Positions 46,110-58,351 of a stretch of 64,000 nt of DNA are shown here, in pieces (the stretch's first letter is position 1; every line of letters starts with the position of its first letter). Position numbers and translations under genes: made by a program. Below the pieces are notes generated by a model that was not told the DNA's origin, searched no databases, and saw nothing but the letters and a program-made list of their open reading frames with translations. This DNA is from Hanleya hanleyi (lineage: Eukaryota; Mollusca; Polyplacophora; Lepidopleurida; Hanleyidae): assembly GCA_036873755.1 (NCBI GenBank), contig JAVTVY010017454.1, positions 1-64,000 of the forward strand, written 5' to 3'.

Positions 46110-47206
46110 GGTGTGACTAAAAAGCGTCCGGTAGCGTCCGGTAGTGTCCGGTACCGCCCAGTAGCGCCCGGTATACCACCCGGTACTTTTTACACCACCC
46201 GGTACACCCTACAATACTCCTTTTGTGTCTCATACAAAATTGTGTATGTCCCATGTAAATATCGACTGGTATTTGCCGTTTCCTAACCAAAAACTGACCG
46301 ACGAACTATTTATATCTCATTCCACACTCTGTTTGTTATTTATCTATTTATTTATTAACTTATTTGTTCATTTATTTACTTTTTTATTTTAAAACATAGC
46401 GCTTGTAAACATCACAAATGAAATGAGAAATGTAACGTGAAATTAAAATAAAACATTGAGTTGATGGGCCGCGAAATCCGTATGGGAAGCGGCCCTTAAA
46501 CTGCAATTTCAATCAATTAAAATAGTATAAAATGAGCTAACCAACATGGGCAGCACAGAGTCTTAGTAATCAGCCGACGAAAAGACAATTAATCGCTCAT
46601 TAAATAGTGTGTTTTTTTCAAATCATGCCTTCTCGAAAGACAACTGTACGTAGGGTTCCAGTATTACACCCATGTGCAGTATGCATCGAGTTACTATTAA
46701 AATAACTATATATCTGAATGTGCCTAACCAGTCTATAGGACTTCATTATATGAATGTATAATGAAAGATTAGTAATTGCGCATAATAAAATTTAAGGTAT
46801 ATATTGTTAATATATTGGTGTGCTTTTTCTGCCTTTGCTTTTCATATTTGTATCGATAAATATCATCCGGAGAACACTGTCAGTTCATTATTTGGCGAAT
46901 GGAATATCTCGATTTAAGCTCAAATTTACAGGAAAAGATGAATAACTTACATGTACCTCACAAAAGCATCATCGGCGGGAGTACTGGACAATGCATCAAG
47001 TACTGGGCAATGTATTAAACGCGCGCACATCAGAAAACTACAAATACCAGTCGATATTTACATGGGACATACACAATTTTGTATGGGACACAAAAGGAGT
47101 ATTGTAGGGTGTACCGGGCGGTGTAAAAAGTACCGGGTGGTGTACCGGGCGCTACCGGGCGGTACCGGACGCTTCCGGACGCTACCGGACGCTTTTTAGT
47201 CACACC
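46110..47206. mobile_element. Foldback element with 166-bp TIRs (copy 1)
   Basis: Arms 46110-46275 and 47041-47206 are inverted copies beginning GGTGTGACTAAAAAGCGTCC. Each is packed with short GC-rich subterminal repeats of the 'cgtccggtag' / 'gcccggta' type. Flanks 'acatatcttg' and 'gcatatctta' share 'catatctt', a probable 8-bp target duplication. That size fits hAT- or Mutator-like transposition but does not decide the class. No transposase inside. Frames 46092-46286 and 46951-47199 are artefacts of the arms. Confidence 0.85.
46296..46520 (+). mobile_element. Retroposon fragment inside the foldback element
   Basis: The 3' part, from 'aataaaacattgagttgatg' to 'gcaatttcaatcaattaa', is an inverted near-identical match to the start of the insertion at 51165. 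It also shares an AT-rich 'tatttattta' stretch with it. So the same retroposon family is present here as an older copy. The 5' limit is approximate. Confidence 0.6.
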
Positions 47207-48304
47207 GCATATCTTAGGTTATTTAGTTTTTCTGTAACACCATGTTTGACTGGTGAGAATATATTATTTCAGCCGAATGCGTGTCCTTACAGCCTTAACT
47301 CACAGCCTAAAGCGTACTCAAACACAATCCAATTATATTGGAAGAGTTCGTCCTCAGAATTATCACCCAACGTTGCAGTCAGTCTGGGAATTTTAGACAA
47401 TCTTCAGATGGCGTAGGCCAAATGGAAATTCTCAGTCGGTTTTGGCCATCTGCGAATGACCTGAGCCTCGTTTTGAAAAAGCAAAATCATCAAACTTTAC
47501 AAGGAGAAATTCATTGATTATTTTAAAATCTTCTTGAGTATGGATGAACGGAATATTAATTTTGATGTTCCTGGTGCACTAATAGTCTGCAGAAATTGTA
47601 TAATTCAGACGAAATATAGTAGTGATCGTAAACCCATAAATAAAGTTTCCATCAAATGAAAGACCATTGCAAACAGTGTCGGAAAATATTTATTGTAATT
47701 TTTACGATTTTATTACACAGAGTAAACTGCAAATAACGCATGGTATTCTATGGTGGTCTGTTGCAATCATATTTATCTTGGATTTCCCCATGAATTTTTT
47801 TTATCGTGAATTCTCAGGAAGTACTGCATGGATCTTCCTATTTGGTATATAGGTTCCCCTTGAGGTCTAGTTGTGCCAGATACCATTTTTGGTCCGATGC
47901 CAAAATCCAATATGTCCACCAGGCGGCCGTCTTGAATTTCCCCTTGAAACATTGTTATCGTGAATTTTCAGCAACTAATACATGGATTTTTCTCAAATTT
48001 GGTACACAGGCCCCTCATGGGGCCTAGTTGTGCAAGATACCTTTTTTGGTCCGACTCGAAAATCCAATATGGCCGCCAGGCGGTCATCTTGGATTTCCCT
48101 ATGAAACTTTATCGTGAATTCTCAGGCCATCCTGAATTTTCGTATGAATCCTCATTCTCACATTTGGTACAGCCCCCCCTTGTAGTATATGTTGACATAA
48201 ACGAGAGAGTCCCAAGCGTTTTAGCAGACGACACTAAACTACATAACGGATAGTTTCACTGTTAACACTGATGAAACACGGAAGTACGGTACCGTATTTT
48301 GGAA

Positions 48305-48425
48305 TATTGATTGGTTTTGGAGCGAAGGCGTTTGTGATCATCGCGATGTTCAACTGTTCCTGTGTTGATGTCCGACCCGCCCGCGCGGTGTTTCGCGACC
48401 TGTGCTATATAAACCTCACAGAAAT
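48305..48425 (+). promoter_or_regulatory. Promoter-like segment (copy 2)
   Basis: Same CCAAT-like, GC-rich and TATA-like series as 42460-42580, carried by the tandem duplication. Confidence 0.35.
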
Positions 48426-49597
48426 GAAACTTGCAACGTGATTAAAACTTATCAGGGCGAGCAGAATGTAAATTTTAATGGAAATTCGTGCAATATTTAA
48501 AAAATTCTTTATCCCGAACATTATTTATGGCGAGGTCATGGTTTGCTGCCATGTCAGTTTCATGTTGTGACTGCACAACAACAACAACGAAATTTTGTCT
48601 TCGCTTCCAGTACCCAATGATGACACGTGCAAAAAAAAATACTACAAAACGTAGACGAAGGATCCTCCGGACATTCACTTTCAGAATAACTTTGTTCATT
48701 TCACTTGTACTATAACAACCGACAATAAGTACAGTTTCTTCAATCTTGGAACTCCTGAAACTAAAAAGATAATATCTTGGTGTATCTTTCCAGTGTCCCT
48801 TTTTTTATCTTTTTCGCTCAAATTCAAAATTCTGCAAACAAGATTACAAATCAGTGGTTTGTTCTTAGTAACAATGGACAAAAAGATCCTCTTGTCATTA
48901 GCTTACAATTATCGGACACTGGTAGGCGCCAAGATCCTTCAGGATCTCTCGTAAAACTACGGAGTGGTCACGGAAAATTTATGGGAGTGATCAGGTCATA
49001 AATAAACTAACACTCGTACCCAGTATCTTACCATTTCAAGGTCAACGTCAGTAGTGATTATGTTAGATACTAACTAATAATTACTACGTGGCTATACTTT
49101 ACCGTAGTAATAATGTTGTTTGCCATACTTATACCGTTTTCATGCAATAAACATGATACACAAATAGTATTATATTTACCACTTTTCCAAATATGTGGGG
49201 AAAATGCGCACTTTTATATATATGTGTAATTCTCTTATACATATACTGAAATGTTTTTGGCATATGTGCAAAACTTTTCGACATATGTCACATAACCGAT
49301 TAAATACTGAAACGGCTTGCCATGGACGAGAAGCCGTCCGTCAGACGGAATCCGCGGTAACCGCGAGCACAGATTCAAGTGCATATTTCATAGTTATGAC
49401 ACCACTGACATGAAAATAAGTTACAGCTGTCAATTTGAGTCCTGGCCATAATTAATCACACCGCTGTCCGTGAACTACAATGTTGAACGATGAAAAGATT
49501 AGCTGTGATCTGAGAATTATTGAATATTTAGAATATATATATGGCACGTATTCATAGCATTTAATTATTTTAAATCAACTTCAAAATACAGTTAATA

Positions 49598-50946
49598 GGG
49601 GAGTTTCGAATCACTTTTTACATCTGGACTGCTGGCGCTCGTTTTGTTAAGACTTGAGAGTGATTCTTGGTCTTATTTTCTTGGAAAATCTGTGGTCGAT
49701 AATTGTATGTAAAAAATTCTCCAATCAAGCTGGTGAATAAATGAGAAAATCACGTACGTCTCCGTGCACCAGCGCGGGCAGTTGCGAATCACTTTGGTGA
49801 GAAGCGGAGCACGCCATCTAGCGGTCGTTACAGCCACTGAAAATGGATTTTTTTATCAGCCTGAGCGGGCATCTATCACCATGCAATTTCTCAATAGGCA
49901 AAACACGATGTATAACATGCCTGGACTTTGTTGGATTGCCATTACTGAGCGGAAATTCTTCATAGACAACGACGGCCTGATCTGTCCGACATATACAACA
50001 ATTATCCTCACTAATTAAATTAATTCTCGTAGCATTTCGGTTGTTCGAACCATGATTATTTATACAGGGACGAGATCTTTCATTTAAATTGGACCTAACA
50101 GACCTGGTTCAATAGAAACCTCTAGAAAATGTTTCCCCATGGGACCTGATATGGATTCCTCTTGAGGTCTTGAATTCAGATTCAAAATTTCTAAGAAAGT
50201 TACACTTACATTTCCATCGTGTTTCGGACAGCAGAATGAAATCGACTCGCATCTTCAAGATTACAATATATAAACTCTTCAAATGGACATCTGTTCATTT
50301 AGCAACTGACTATATGGATGAAAGAATATAGAGGAAAGAACACATTGATATTTGTTCACTATTTTAATACTGAATACAAATGATGAAAGTTTTGAAATCT
50401 CTGGGGATGGGATGGGACCATCCCGTTCTGTGACTTAAAATTATTCTAAAACAATAACTTTACCCTCGGACATTTGTCCCTGTGCAAAGTCTTCAGTGTC
50501 ATATGAATTTTCGATTACCGTACGTAATCACACGGAATAAACGGGACGTATTTCATTTATCCGGAATTGACAACTCTACTGCGGCATTATGTAACAATGC
50601 TGGTGAGTTAAGATTTATCGTAAATCATTACATATATTGTTTGACCATTAATATGTTTCTAGCAGTGAAATAAATACTGAAATTACCACGTAAACCCACC
50701 TTATTTCTCGTAGATTTAACACAAGAAATCACACGCGCCTTTTGACCCAACCTCAATTTGCCATTGCGTAGTACCGGATGCATTACCTTGCCGAATTGAC
50801 CGAGAAACAAACAACGCAGGTCGGTTGTTTGACATTTTTTTGAGTCCCCAGAAACAGACGTTCCAAGAAACATAGAAAAGATTTACACGGATGCTTTATT
50901 GCGAGAAATATCAGGCGTTCTTTGGGGAAGTGATCCGCAACTCCCC
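49598..50946. mobile_element. Candidate 1.35-kb TIR element (copy 2)
   Basis: Duplicate of 43751-45099 within copy 2 of the tandem duplication; same termini. Confidence 0.45.
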
Positions 50947-51164
50947 GTGATTCGGAACCCACAAAACTACTGTACTCACACTTAGTAATACACCTATTGA
51001 TTCTTGAGAGAGTGCACTGCCCCTCAATGTTGAATAATGACCGCTATATCTGATATCTAAAGACATGTTAATCTCCCGTTATTCACTGTGAGTCGTTCAT
51101 ATTGTTGTTATTTAACAATGAACTTTCCTAATGGCCCTGCTTATGTTGGTTAGCACAGCATTAA

Positions 51165-51619
51165 TTGATTGAAATTGTAGTTTAAGGGCCGCTTCCCATT
51201 CGGATTTCGCGGCCCATCAACTCAATGTTTTATTTGGATTTCGCGGTACATTTCTTTGATTTCTTTTAATATCTTTTCCAGCGCTAAATATATAAATAAA
51301 TAAATGAATAAATAAATAAATAAATAAATGAATAAATAACAATGATAGATTATCAGGAGATATAACTAGAAGTAAATAAGAGTCGCTATGTACAAGTTCG
51401 TAAGTCTCTTTCGGGTTTTTTTGGTTAAGCTATACTAGTAAATATGAGTTCACTGTAGGTCTAATCGCGTGGATGATTCCGTTGTCTTGGTACCCCTTTG
51501 TACGCACAAAGCCGTCCAGAAAAAACTGGGAGAACCATGGGCGTCTTCAGGATTTTTCGAATCGACTTCCCTAACGACGCCCTTGGGAACAGGGTGGGTT
51601 CTTCCAGAAATCTGTGCCA
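51165..51619 (-). mobile_element. 455-bp retroposon inserted after duplication
   Basis: Present only in copy 2 of the duplication. Flanked by exact 14-bp target duplications 'tagcacagcattaa' at 51151-51164 and 51620-51633; copy 1 has the single empty site near 45302. Read on the minus strand it ends 'gcggcccttaaactac' then 'aatttcaatcaa', without poly(A), and has an internal (AAAT)n stretch. No ORF. Long target duplications indicate target-primed reverse transcription, so this is a SINE-like, non-autonomous element. No convincing tRNA or 5S head was found. Confidence 0.85.
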
Positions 51620-52425
51620 TAGCACAGCATTAAACCGGTCTCTCGCATTTATATAGAGAAGAGTGGGTTATATTCAACGATAAGTTAACAAAGCTCAGAT
51701 TCCCCACTGTGTGTGTAATAAACGAACTCTGTGAGCATGGTGTAGTGCTGACCAGCCTTTGAACCACAGGTGTACATTTGATCTTAGTAATCATGTCAGA
51801 GTCCATACTATACATTCTGCGATAAAACTACCGTCCAAGACCACTCAACTTGGACTGATAGGGTACGGGTGAGCATGCACATTTATACATAGCTTAATTA
51901 TCTGATTCATTTAAATGCATATTTATTGCACATGCAGTTTTGTTCTTGCTAGGATGTATATTCAGTTTGCATAATTTTCTTTGAATCAGAACAATTCTAG
52001 CCTATCGACAGAACGCAAACGAACAACCTTGGGGGTCATAATTTGTGAGAAGTTTTTGTTGTTGTTGCTGTTGTTGTTAGTAACATTGATAGGCATACAT
52101 TTGCATGCATTTTCTACAAAACCAATATATGTTTAATACATTACATCTTCCAACAATATGCAATAGGAATATTTTTCTGCCTATGTCGGAAGCAGAATAA
52201 ATAATCTATAATATCACATCTAAAACTTGAATCTTCATTATCTAACGTTTCCTGGTCCACCCAATCTATAGAAAAGCGAAAAGACGAGATTACCACCTAT
52301 CCGTTACGCTCTGAAGAGACGCCCTGATAACCGTTTTGCATGCGTATGATGTACAATTGTACGAGTGGATCGGACGGATCGTACTCTATCTGCTATTTGG
52401 CGATAAAATGGCAGTACATATCTTG

Positions 52426-53520
52426 GGTGTGACTAAAAAGCGTCCGGTAGCGTCCGGTAGTGTCCGGTACCGCCCAGTAGCGCCCGGTATACCACCCGGT
52501 ACTTTTTACACCACCCGGTACACCCTACAATACTCCTTTTGTGTCTCATACAAAATTGTGTATGTCCCATGTAAATATCGACTGGTATTTGCCGTTTCCT
52601 AACCAAAAACTGACCGACGAACTATTTATATCTCATTCCACACTCTGTTTGTTATTTATCTATTTATTTATTAACTTATTTGTTCATTTATTTACTTTTT
52701 TATTTTAAAACATAGCGCTTGTAAACATCACAAATGAAATGAGAAATGTAACGTGAAATTAAAATAAAACATTGAGTTGATGGGCCGCGAAATCCGTATG
52801 GGAAGCGGCCCTTAAACTGCAATTTCAATCAATTAAAATAGTATAAAATGAGCTAACCAACATGGGCAGCACAGAGTCTTATATCAGCCGACGAAAAGAC
52901 AATTAATCGCTCATTAAATAGTGTGTTTTTTTCAAATCATGCCTTCTCGAAAGACAACTGTACGTATGGTTCCAGTATTACACCCATGTGCAGTATGCAT
53001 CGAGTTACTATTAAAATAACTATATATCTGAATGTGCCTAACCAGTCTATAGGACTTCATTATATGAATGTATAATGAAAGATTAGTAATTGCGCATAAT
53101 AAAATTTAAGGTATATATTGTTAATATATTGGTGTGCTTTTTCTGCCTTTGCTTTTCATATTTGTATCGATAAATATCATCCGGAGAACACTGTCAGTTC
53201 ATTATTTGGCGAATGGAATATCTCGATTTAAGCTCAAATTTACAGGAAAAGATGAATAACTTACATGTACCTCACAAAAGCATCATCGGCGGGAGTACTG
53301 GACAATGCATCAAGTACTGGGCAATGTATTAAACGCGCGCACATCAGAAAACTACAAATACCAGTCGATATTTACATGGGACATACACAATTTTGTATGG
53401 GACACAAAAGGTGTATTGTAGGGTGTACCGGGCGGTGTAAAAAGTACCGGGTGGTGTACCGGGCGCTACCGGGCGGTACCGGACGCTTCCGGACGCTACC
53501 GGACGCTTTTTAGTCACACC
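52426..53520. mobile_element. Foldback element with 166-bp TIRs (copy 2)
   Basis: Duplicate of 46110-47206 carried by the tandem duplication, same termini and flanks. Confidence 0.85.
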
Positions 53521-53934
53521 GCATATCTTAGGTTATTTAGTTTTTCTGTAACACCATGTTTGACTGGTGAGAATATATTATTTCAGCCGAATGCGTGTCC
53601 TTACAGCCTTAACTCACAGCCTAAAGCGTACTCAAACACAATCCAATTATATTGGAAGAGTTCGTCCTCAGAATTATCACCCAACGTTGCAGTCAGTCTG
53701 GGAATTTTAGACAATCTTCAGATGGCGTAGGCCAAATGGAAATTCTCAGTCGGTTTTGGCCATCTGCGAATGACCTGAGCCTCGTTTTGAAAAAGCAAAA
53801 TCATCAAACTTTACAAGGAGAAATTCATTGATTATTTTAAAATCTTCTTGAGTATGGATGAACGGAATATTAATTTTGATGTTCCTGGTGCACTAATAGT
53901 CTGCAGAAATTGTATAATTCAGACGAAATATAGT

Positions 53935-54907
53935 AGTGATCGTAAACCCTTAAATAAAGTTTCCATCAAATGAAAGACCATTGCAAACAGTGTCGGAAAA
54001 TATTTATTGTAATTTTTACGATTTTATTACACAGAGTAAACTGCAAATAACGCATGGTATTCTATGGTGGTCTGTTGCAATCATATTTAGGTCCAGTGAC
54101 GTCACACTACCTTAATACATATATTTCAAACTGTGTATGCACTTTCCAATGCTTGATTCAAGCTCAAGGTGTGTATACTTTTAGTTTCAACACAGACTCA
54201 CTGTTCCAATGTGCATGTTTCACCAAAATCTGGAAAATTGAATGCAAGATTCAAATTGACTCGACAGTTATGAGTTACCAAAATCGTGTTGATCCACTGA
54301 TAAGCTTGGCCATTTCGATTGTGTATTGCCAGGCCTATGTGTATTCCTTGTCATGCCTATTTGCCACTCATGTTTACCTTGTTATGTTCACATATTATCT
54401 GATTGGCTATTGCCCTCTAATTTTGTGTATCTAACCATTTCAGTCTTTGTTAGTCGTTTTTGTATATAAGAGCCTGTAACTGCTGTTAAATCACATCCTG
54501 AAGATGACAAATAAAATTTTGTCGAAATATTGAGACTGTCGCCATGCGTTTATTAAGTTTATTCGGAGTTACTTTGCTTCTGCATTATGAGTTACCACCT
54601 CCCCGATTTTGGTGAAACATACACATTGGAACAGTGAGTCTGTGTTGAAACTCAAAGCATACGCACATTAAGCTTGAATCGAGCATTGGAAAGTGCATAC
54701 ACAGTTTGAAATATACATGTATGTATTAAGACAGTGTGACGTCACTGGACCTAAGTATGATTGCAACAGACCACCATAGAATACCATGCTTTATTTTCAG
54801 TTTACTCTGCGTAATAAAATCGTAAAAAATTACAATAAATATTTTCCGACACTGTTTGCAATGGTCTTTCATTTGATGGAAACTTTACTTGAAGGTTTAC
54901 GATCACT
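53935..54907. mobile_element. Foldback element with ~300-bp arms
   Basis: Left arm 53935-54232 and right arm 54604-54907 are inverted copies: 'agtgatcgtaaacc', 'gtttccatcaaatgaaagac', 'tattctatggtggtctgttg', 'tccagtgacgtcac', and 'gttccaatgtgcatgtttca' against its complement. The loop (54233-54603) includes 'tgtatataagagcc' and 'cctgaagatgacaaa' followed by 'ttttgtcgaaatatt'. The frame 54054-54434 is not supported as a gene. Confidence 0.85.
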
Positions 54908-55242
54908 TTAAACAAACAGTGTGTTTTAACGTGTTCTTCGTGTGGAGTTGCTAAAATTATATGATCTGTGCATGGAAGCGGATGCGGATTTTATAAATAA
55001 AGCCGATATCACATTTTAATACAATTCTGTTAACATAGACTTTACACAAGACTTACTAAAATCCTCTTACCGCTGTAATTGTTCAATCTGAACAGATGTC
55101 TTGTCACCGCTTTCTTGCATTATACAAATGTAACTGTCAATATATATTAACCTGAGGAGGAGTAAACTGAGGGGGTTCATACGCAATGTAAGAATCACGA
55201 AACAATGCATACAATGGCCAAGTCTGGGGACAACAATATTGT

Positions 55243-55990
55243 CACGTCAAATTACGATAACAGAAAAACGTAACAGAAAAGGTTTGTGAAGTCAAGGATT
55301 AACAATCAAATATTTATTTACAATACTAAAATCATATACAAATTCAGTAAGGTCAATACAACAAATAAATGTGAAATATAGTTTTATACGGGTGTATACT
55401 TCACAGTCCGTGTTGACGTGCTCAAATCTCTTCACAGTCCGTGCCGACGTGCACAAATCACTTTTATGTATTTCGGTAGTCCAACACTGCTCGGTTGTTT
55501 AGAGTCCCAGTAAATGTCCAAATTCCGACAGTTCAATCACGTAGATTACACAGCAGCCAAACATCAATTCACAGGAGTATATAATCCAGCAGCCCGCAGC
55601 AAAGGTAACACAGTATAAAGCACCCACATAAAGCCAGTTTGAATTCCCTTCGAATACCTGAGTGTTACGCTATTTATACTTTATGCGGCATTCCAGTACA
55701 TTCTACCAAATCAAGAAGCCTCTCGAAAATGCATTACATCATCATCTGGCCTAGATACAACTTATAATAATCTTCCAGAAAGATCGAAGTGATAAACCCA
55801 CGTAAACAAGCTTGCGTCATATATTCTAGAAGCATCCTGTCTAATAATAGACTACGATACCATGACAATAGGTCTAGACTTGAACCTTTTCAGCTGCACA
55901 AAGACTCAGACAATAGCTTCCTACATGAAGTATCTACCACGAAAGGCTCCCTAGATTTACAGAGGAAATGTTGGTCTTTATAAATACAAG
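55243..55990 (-). mobile_element. Probable solo LTR
   Basis: Read on the minus strand it has a TATA box 'agtataaatagcg' near 55670 and two direct copies of 'cacgtc-(g/a)-cacggactgtgaag' at about 55395-55465. A poly(A) signal 'gtaaataaatatttg' lies near 55312, and it ends 'taatttgacgtgaca' at 55243. The promoter, short leader, poly(A) signal and terminal ACA fit an LTR. The 5' end and target duplication are not resolved, and no internal gag/pol region adjoins it. Confidence 0.45.
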
Positions 55991-57338
55991 CGATTTATAA
56001 ATCGTTTATCGTTTATAAATACCGGTACTTGGGTTTTCTTGGCTCGTTACTGACCATGCTGATTATTTATCGTGGTATACGATAGTGAGAGGGATGACTT
56101 GTCACCCCCTCCCCCCACCCCTCTTCTTCAACATCGTAATTCACGAATGATATAGTCCACGCCTTATCAATATTGACATACGAAGCATCAGTAATCTTTA
56201 ATATGCTATAAATATCATTCACAAATTACATAGCCACACCAGCACAAGGCATTCGGAAATTGACTTATCTGGCGTTGGTTGTCATACCTGAATGGTGTAC
56301 ATTCCGTAAGATATTGTGTTTAATGAGGCGTAGTGGTCAAATATTTCGTAAATTTAACAAGAATCTATCATATAACCGCCTTAGCCGTTGATCATCGCGA
56401 ATTGAAGCCCCAGGCCCCTCTGGTGAATAGGCGTGCGATGTATATATAATACTCCATAGAATAGAATTTTAAAAACACCATGGATAACTGAGAATGACTG
56501 AAAAATTCATGGATAACAGCCAATTATCGCACTGTCTTTCGACGCATATGTTTGTATGAGCACGTTATAAGGATGTCAAGAAATCATTACAGCTTACAAG
56601 GCAATGCTAATCCTCACTTCCCCATTGTTCATGAACGATCCTAGGTACATGTATATATGAACCGCTCATCTGCAGATGACCTAGGCCGTTTGGGAATAAA
56701 GCGGAAATCCACAGATGGTCTGATTCTCAGACTGTTTTTAACAGCTAGGTTTGGAGTCTGTGCCTCGTTTATTGTAACATCATTTAACCATCTGAAAGCG
56801 TTTTGCTCGGTAGGTACATGTAGGAACCCAACAGTACACCCACCTAACCCAGGAGTTTCAATCAAACGATATCAAATCCGAAAACCAGTACTTAGGAATC
56901 GAAAACAGTAGATTACCACGGCTCCTACCCCACAGTTCTGAACCTCTCGTCCTCAATTCGGGCCGCCAAAACATTAAACTAGACCGAAAAATTATTTGTC
57001 ATGGTCATGATTGATATGGAAGAGTGGCGACTTCGCGCGATTATGCCCGTTGTGAACGGATAAAGGCTTACGACTGAAATCAGAGAAACGGGTAAACTGT
57101 TTAGCTTTTGTCTGGTAGCATATGTAAATTATGAAGTGTGAGAGTGATGTTGCCCGAGAATATGGGTTTGCGTTAGTTTAGCACGTCGCACGCGTGGAAT
57201 GATTGATTATTATCCAACTATAGCTGTCTATTCTTTCATTAATTCTTCAGGTAACCAATGCTAGCAGAATGCCTTGTTATAAAAATTCAAAATTAGCAAC
57301 AAAATGATTATTAACATAGATAAATATATTGTGTATGG
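55991..57338. other. Unassigned sequence
   Basis: No recognisable gene or clear repeat. The frame 56657-56911 (84 aa) has no domain. C-rich run near 56106-56120. Confidence 0.4.
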
Positions 57339-58205
57339 TCCGTGTAACACTTGAAAGTTCAGCTTTTCATCTTGCAAAATGGAAAGTAGAAAGATGGGAA
57401 AGCTCGACATCTCTCTCGTCTGCCAGTTTTCCATCTTACAAAATTGAACGTAGAAGAATGGAACACTCTACATAGCTCTCGTATTTGAGTTTTCCATATC
57501 GCAAAATTGAAAGTAGAAGGGAGAAATGCTCGACACTGCTTCCGTATTCGAGCGGTCCAAAATGAGTTTATGACATATTGGAATACGAGAGCGATACTTT
57601 GTTAAATTTAGCTCCATTTATCAAAATCTACGAGAAATATTAACCATTTTCTCTACGATAACCCATGCATGGTACCAGACCCAATATAAAACCGCATGTC
57701 GTAAGATGCAAATGTTGATATTGGGAGAAACGGGACACATTTCAACAAAGTATCGGTCTCGTAATCCTATATGTCATTAATTCATTTTGGAAAGCTGGAA
57801 TACAGGAGTGGTGTCGATATTTCCATCTTTCTACTTTAAATTTGCAAGATGGAAAGCTCGAATACGGGAGCGATGTTGAGCTTTCCATTCTTTCTACTTT
57901 CAACTTTGCGAGAGGGAAAGCTCGAATACGGGAGCGATGTTGAGCTTTCCATTCTTTCTACTTTCAACTTTGCGAGAGGGAAAGCTCGAATACGGGAGCG
58001 ATGTTGAGCTTTCCATTCTTTCTACTTTCAACTTCGCGAGAGGGAAAGCTCGAATACGGGAGCGATGTTGAGCTTTCCATTCTTTCTACTTTCAACTTTG
58101 CGAGAGGGAAAGCTCGAATACGGGAGCGATGTTGAGCTCTCCATTCTTTCTACTTAAATTTTGCAAGATGGAAAGCTGAGATGTCAAGTGTTACACTGAC
58201 CGAGT
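57339..58205. mobile_element. Foldback element containing a 64-bp satellite
   Basis: The termini 'ggtccgtgtaacacttga' and, inverted, 'ggtcagtgtaacacttga' are matched. Inward, both arms carry 'ttgcaa(g/a)atggaaag' / 'ctttccatctt' style units in opposite orientation. The right arm has expanded into a tandem array. No ORF and no clear target duplication. Confidence 0.75.
57840..58150 (+). repeat. 64-bp tandem array
   Basis: 'gcgatgttgagct' recurs at about 57870, 57934, 57998, 58062 and 58126, an exact 64-bp period. Units contain 'gggaaagctcgaatacggga' and 'ccattctttctactttcaac'. Near-identical units indicate recent expansion. Confidence 0.95.
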
Positions 58206-58351
58206 TTGTCTCCACTGTGTTCCTCGTACATAGCTGATTGACCGGTACGGAAAGAGAATTTCAACATCATCAATCTCCCTAGTATAATCCGTGGCGTGTC
58301 CGACTCCTCCTCCTCCTCCTCCTCCGCTTTACTCACTGCACGGCGGGTCGC

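Larger units (their letters stand above)
41930..47774 (+). repeat. Direct tandem duplication, copy 1 (5845 bp)
   Basis: From 'atcttggatttccccatgaa' to 'tgcaatcatattta'. It is nearly identical, to the eye about 99%, to 47775-54090. Junctions are visible: copy 1 ends in 'caatcatattta' directly followed by the copy 2 start 'tcttggattt', while copy 2's 'caatcatattta' runs on into unique 'ggtccagtgacgtcac'. Only about 1 bp of homology exists at the breakpoints. Confidence 0.95.
47775..54090 (+). repeat. Direct tandem duplication, copy 2 (with 469-bp gain)
   Basis: Offset from copy 1 is 5845-5847 up to 51150 and 6314-6316 after 51633. The whole difference is the retroposon insertion at 51165-51619 plus its 14-bp target duplication. 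Small differences include a 4-bp indel near 48783 and single-base changes. Confidence 0.95.

Noticed and set aside
46092..47199. Open frames at the foldback arms (64 and 82 aa, repeated in copy 2)
   Set aside because: They read through inverted terminal repeats on both sides and translate the GC-rich word repeats; not genes.
54054..54434. 126-aa open frame with hydrophobic segments
   Set aside because: It spans the arm and loop of a foldback element and has no family resemblance; treated as chance.
54440..54540. Possible hammerhead ribozyme (CTGAAGA ... GTCGAAA) in the foldback loop
   Set aside because: The core-like words are there, but stem II needs a bulge and I could not find stems I and III with the required pairing and cleavage site.
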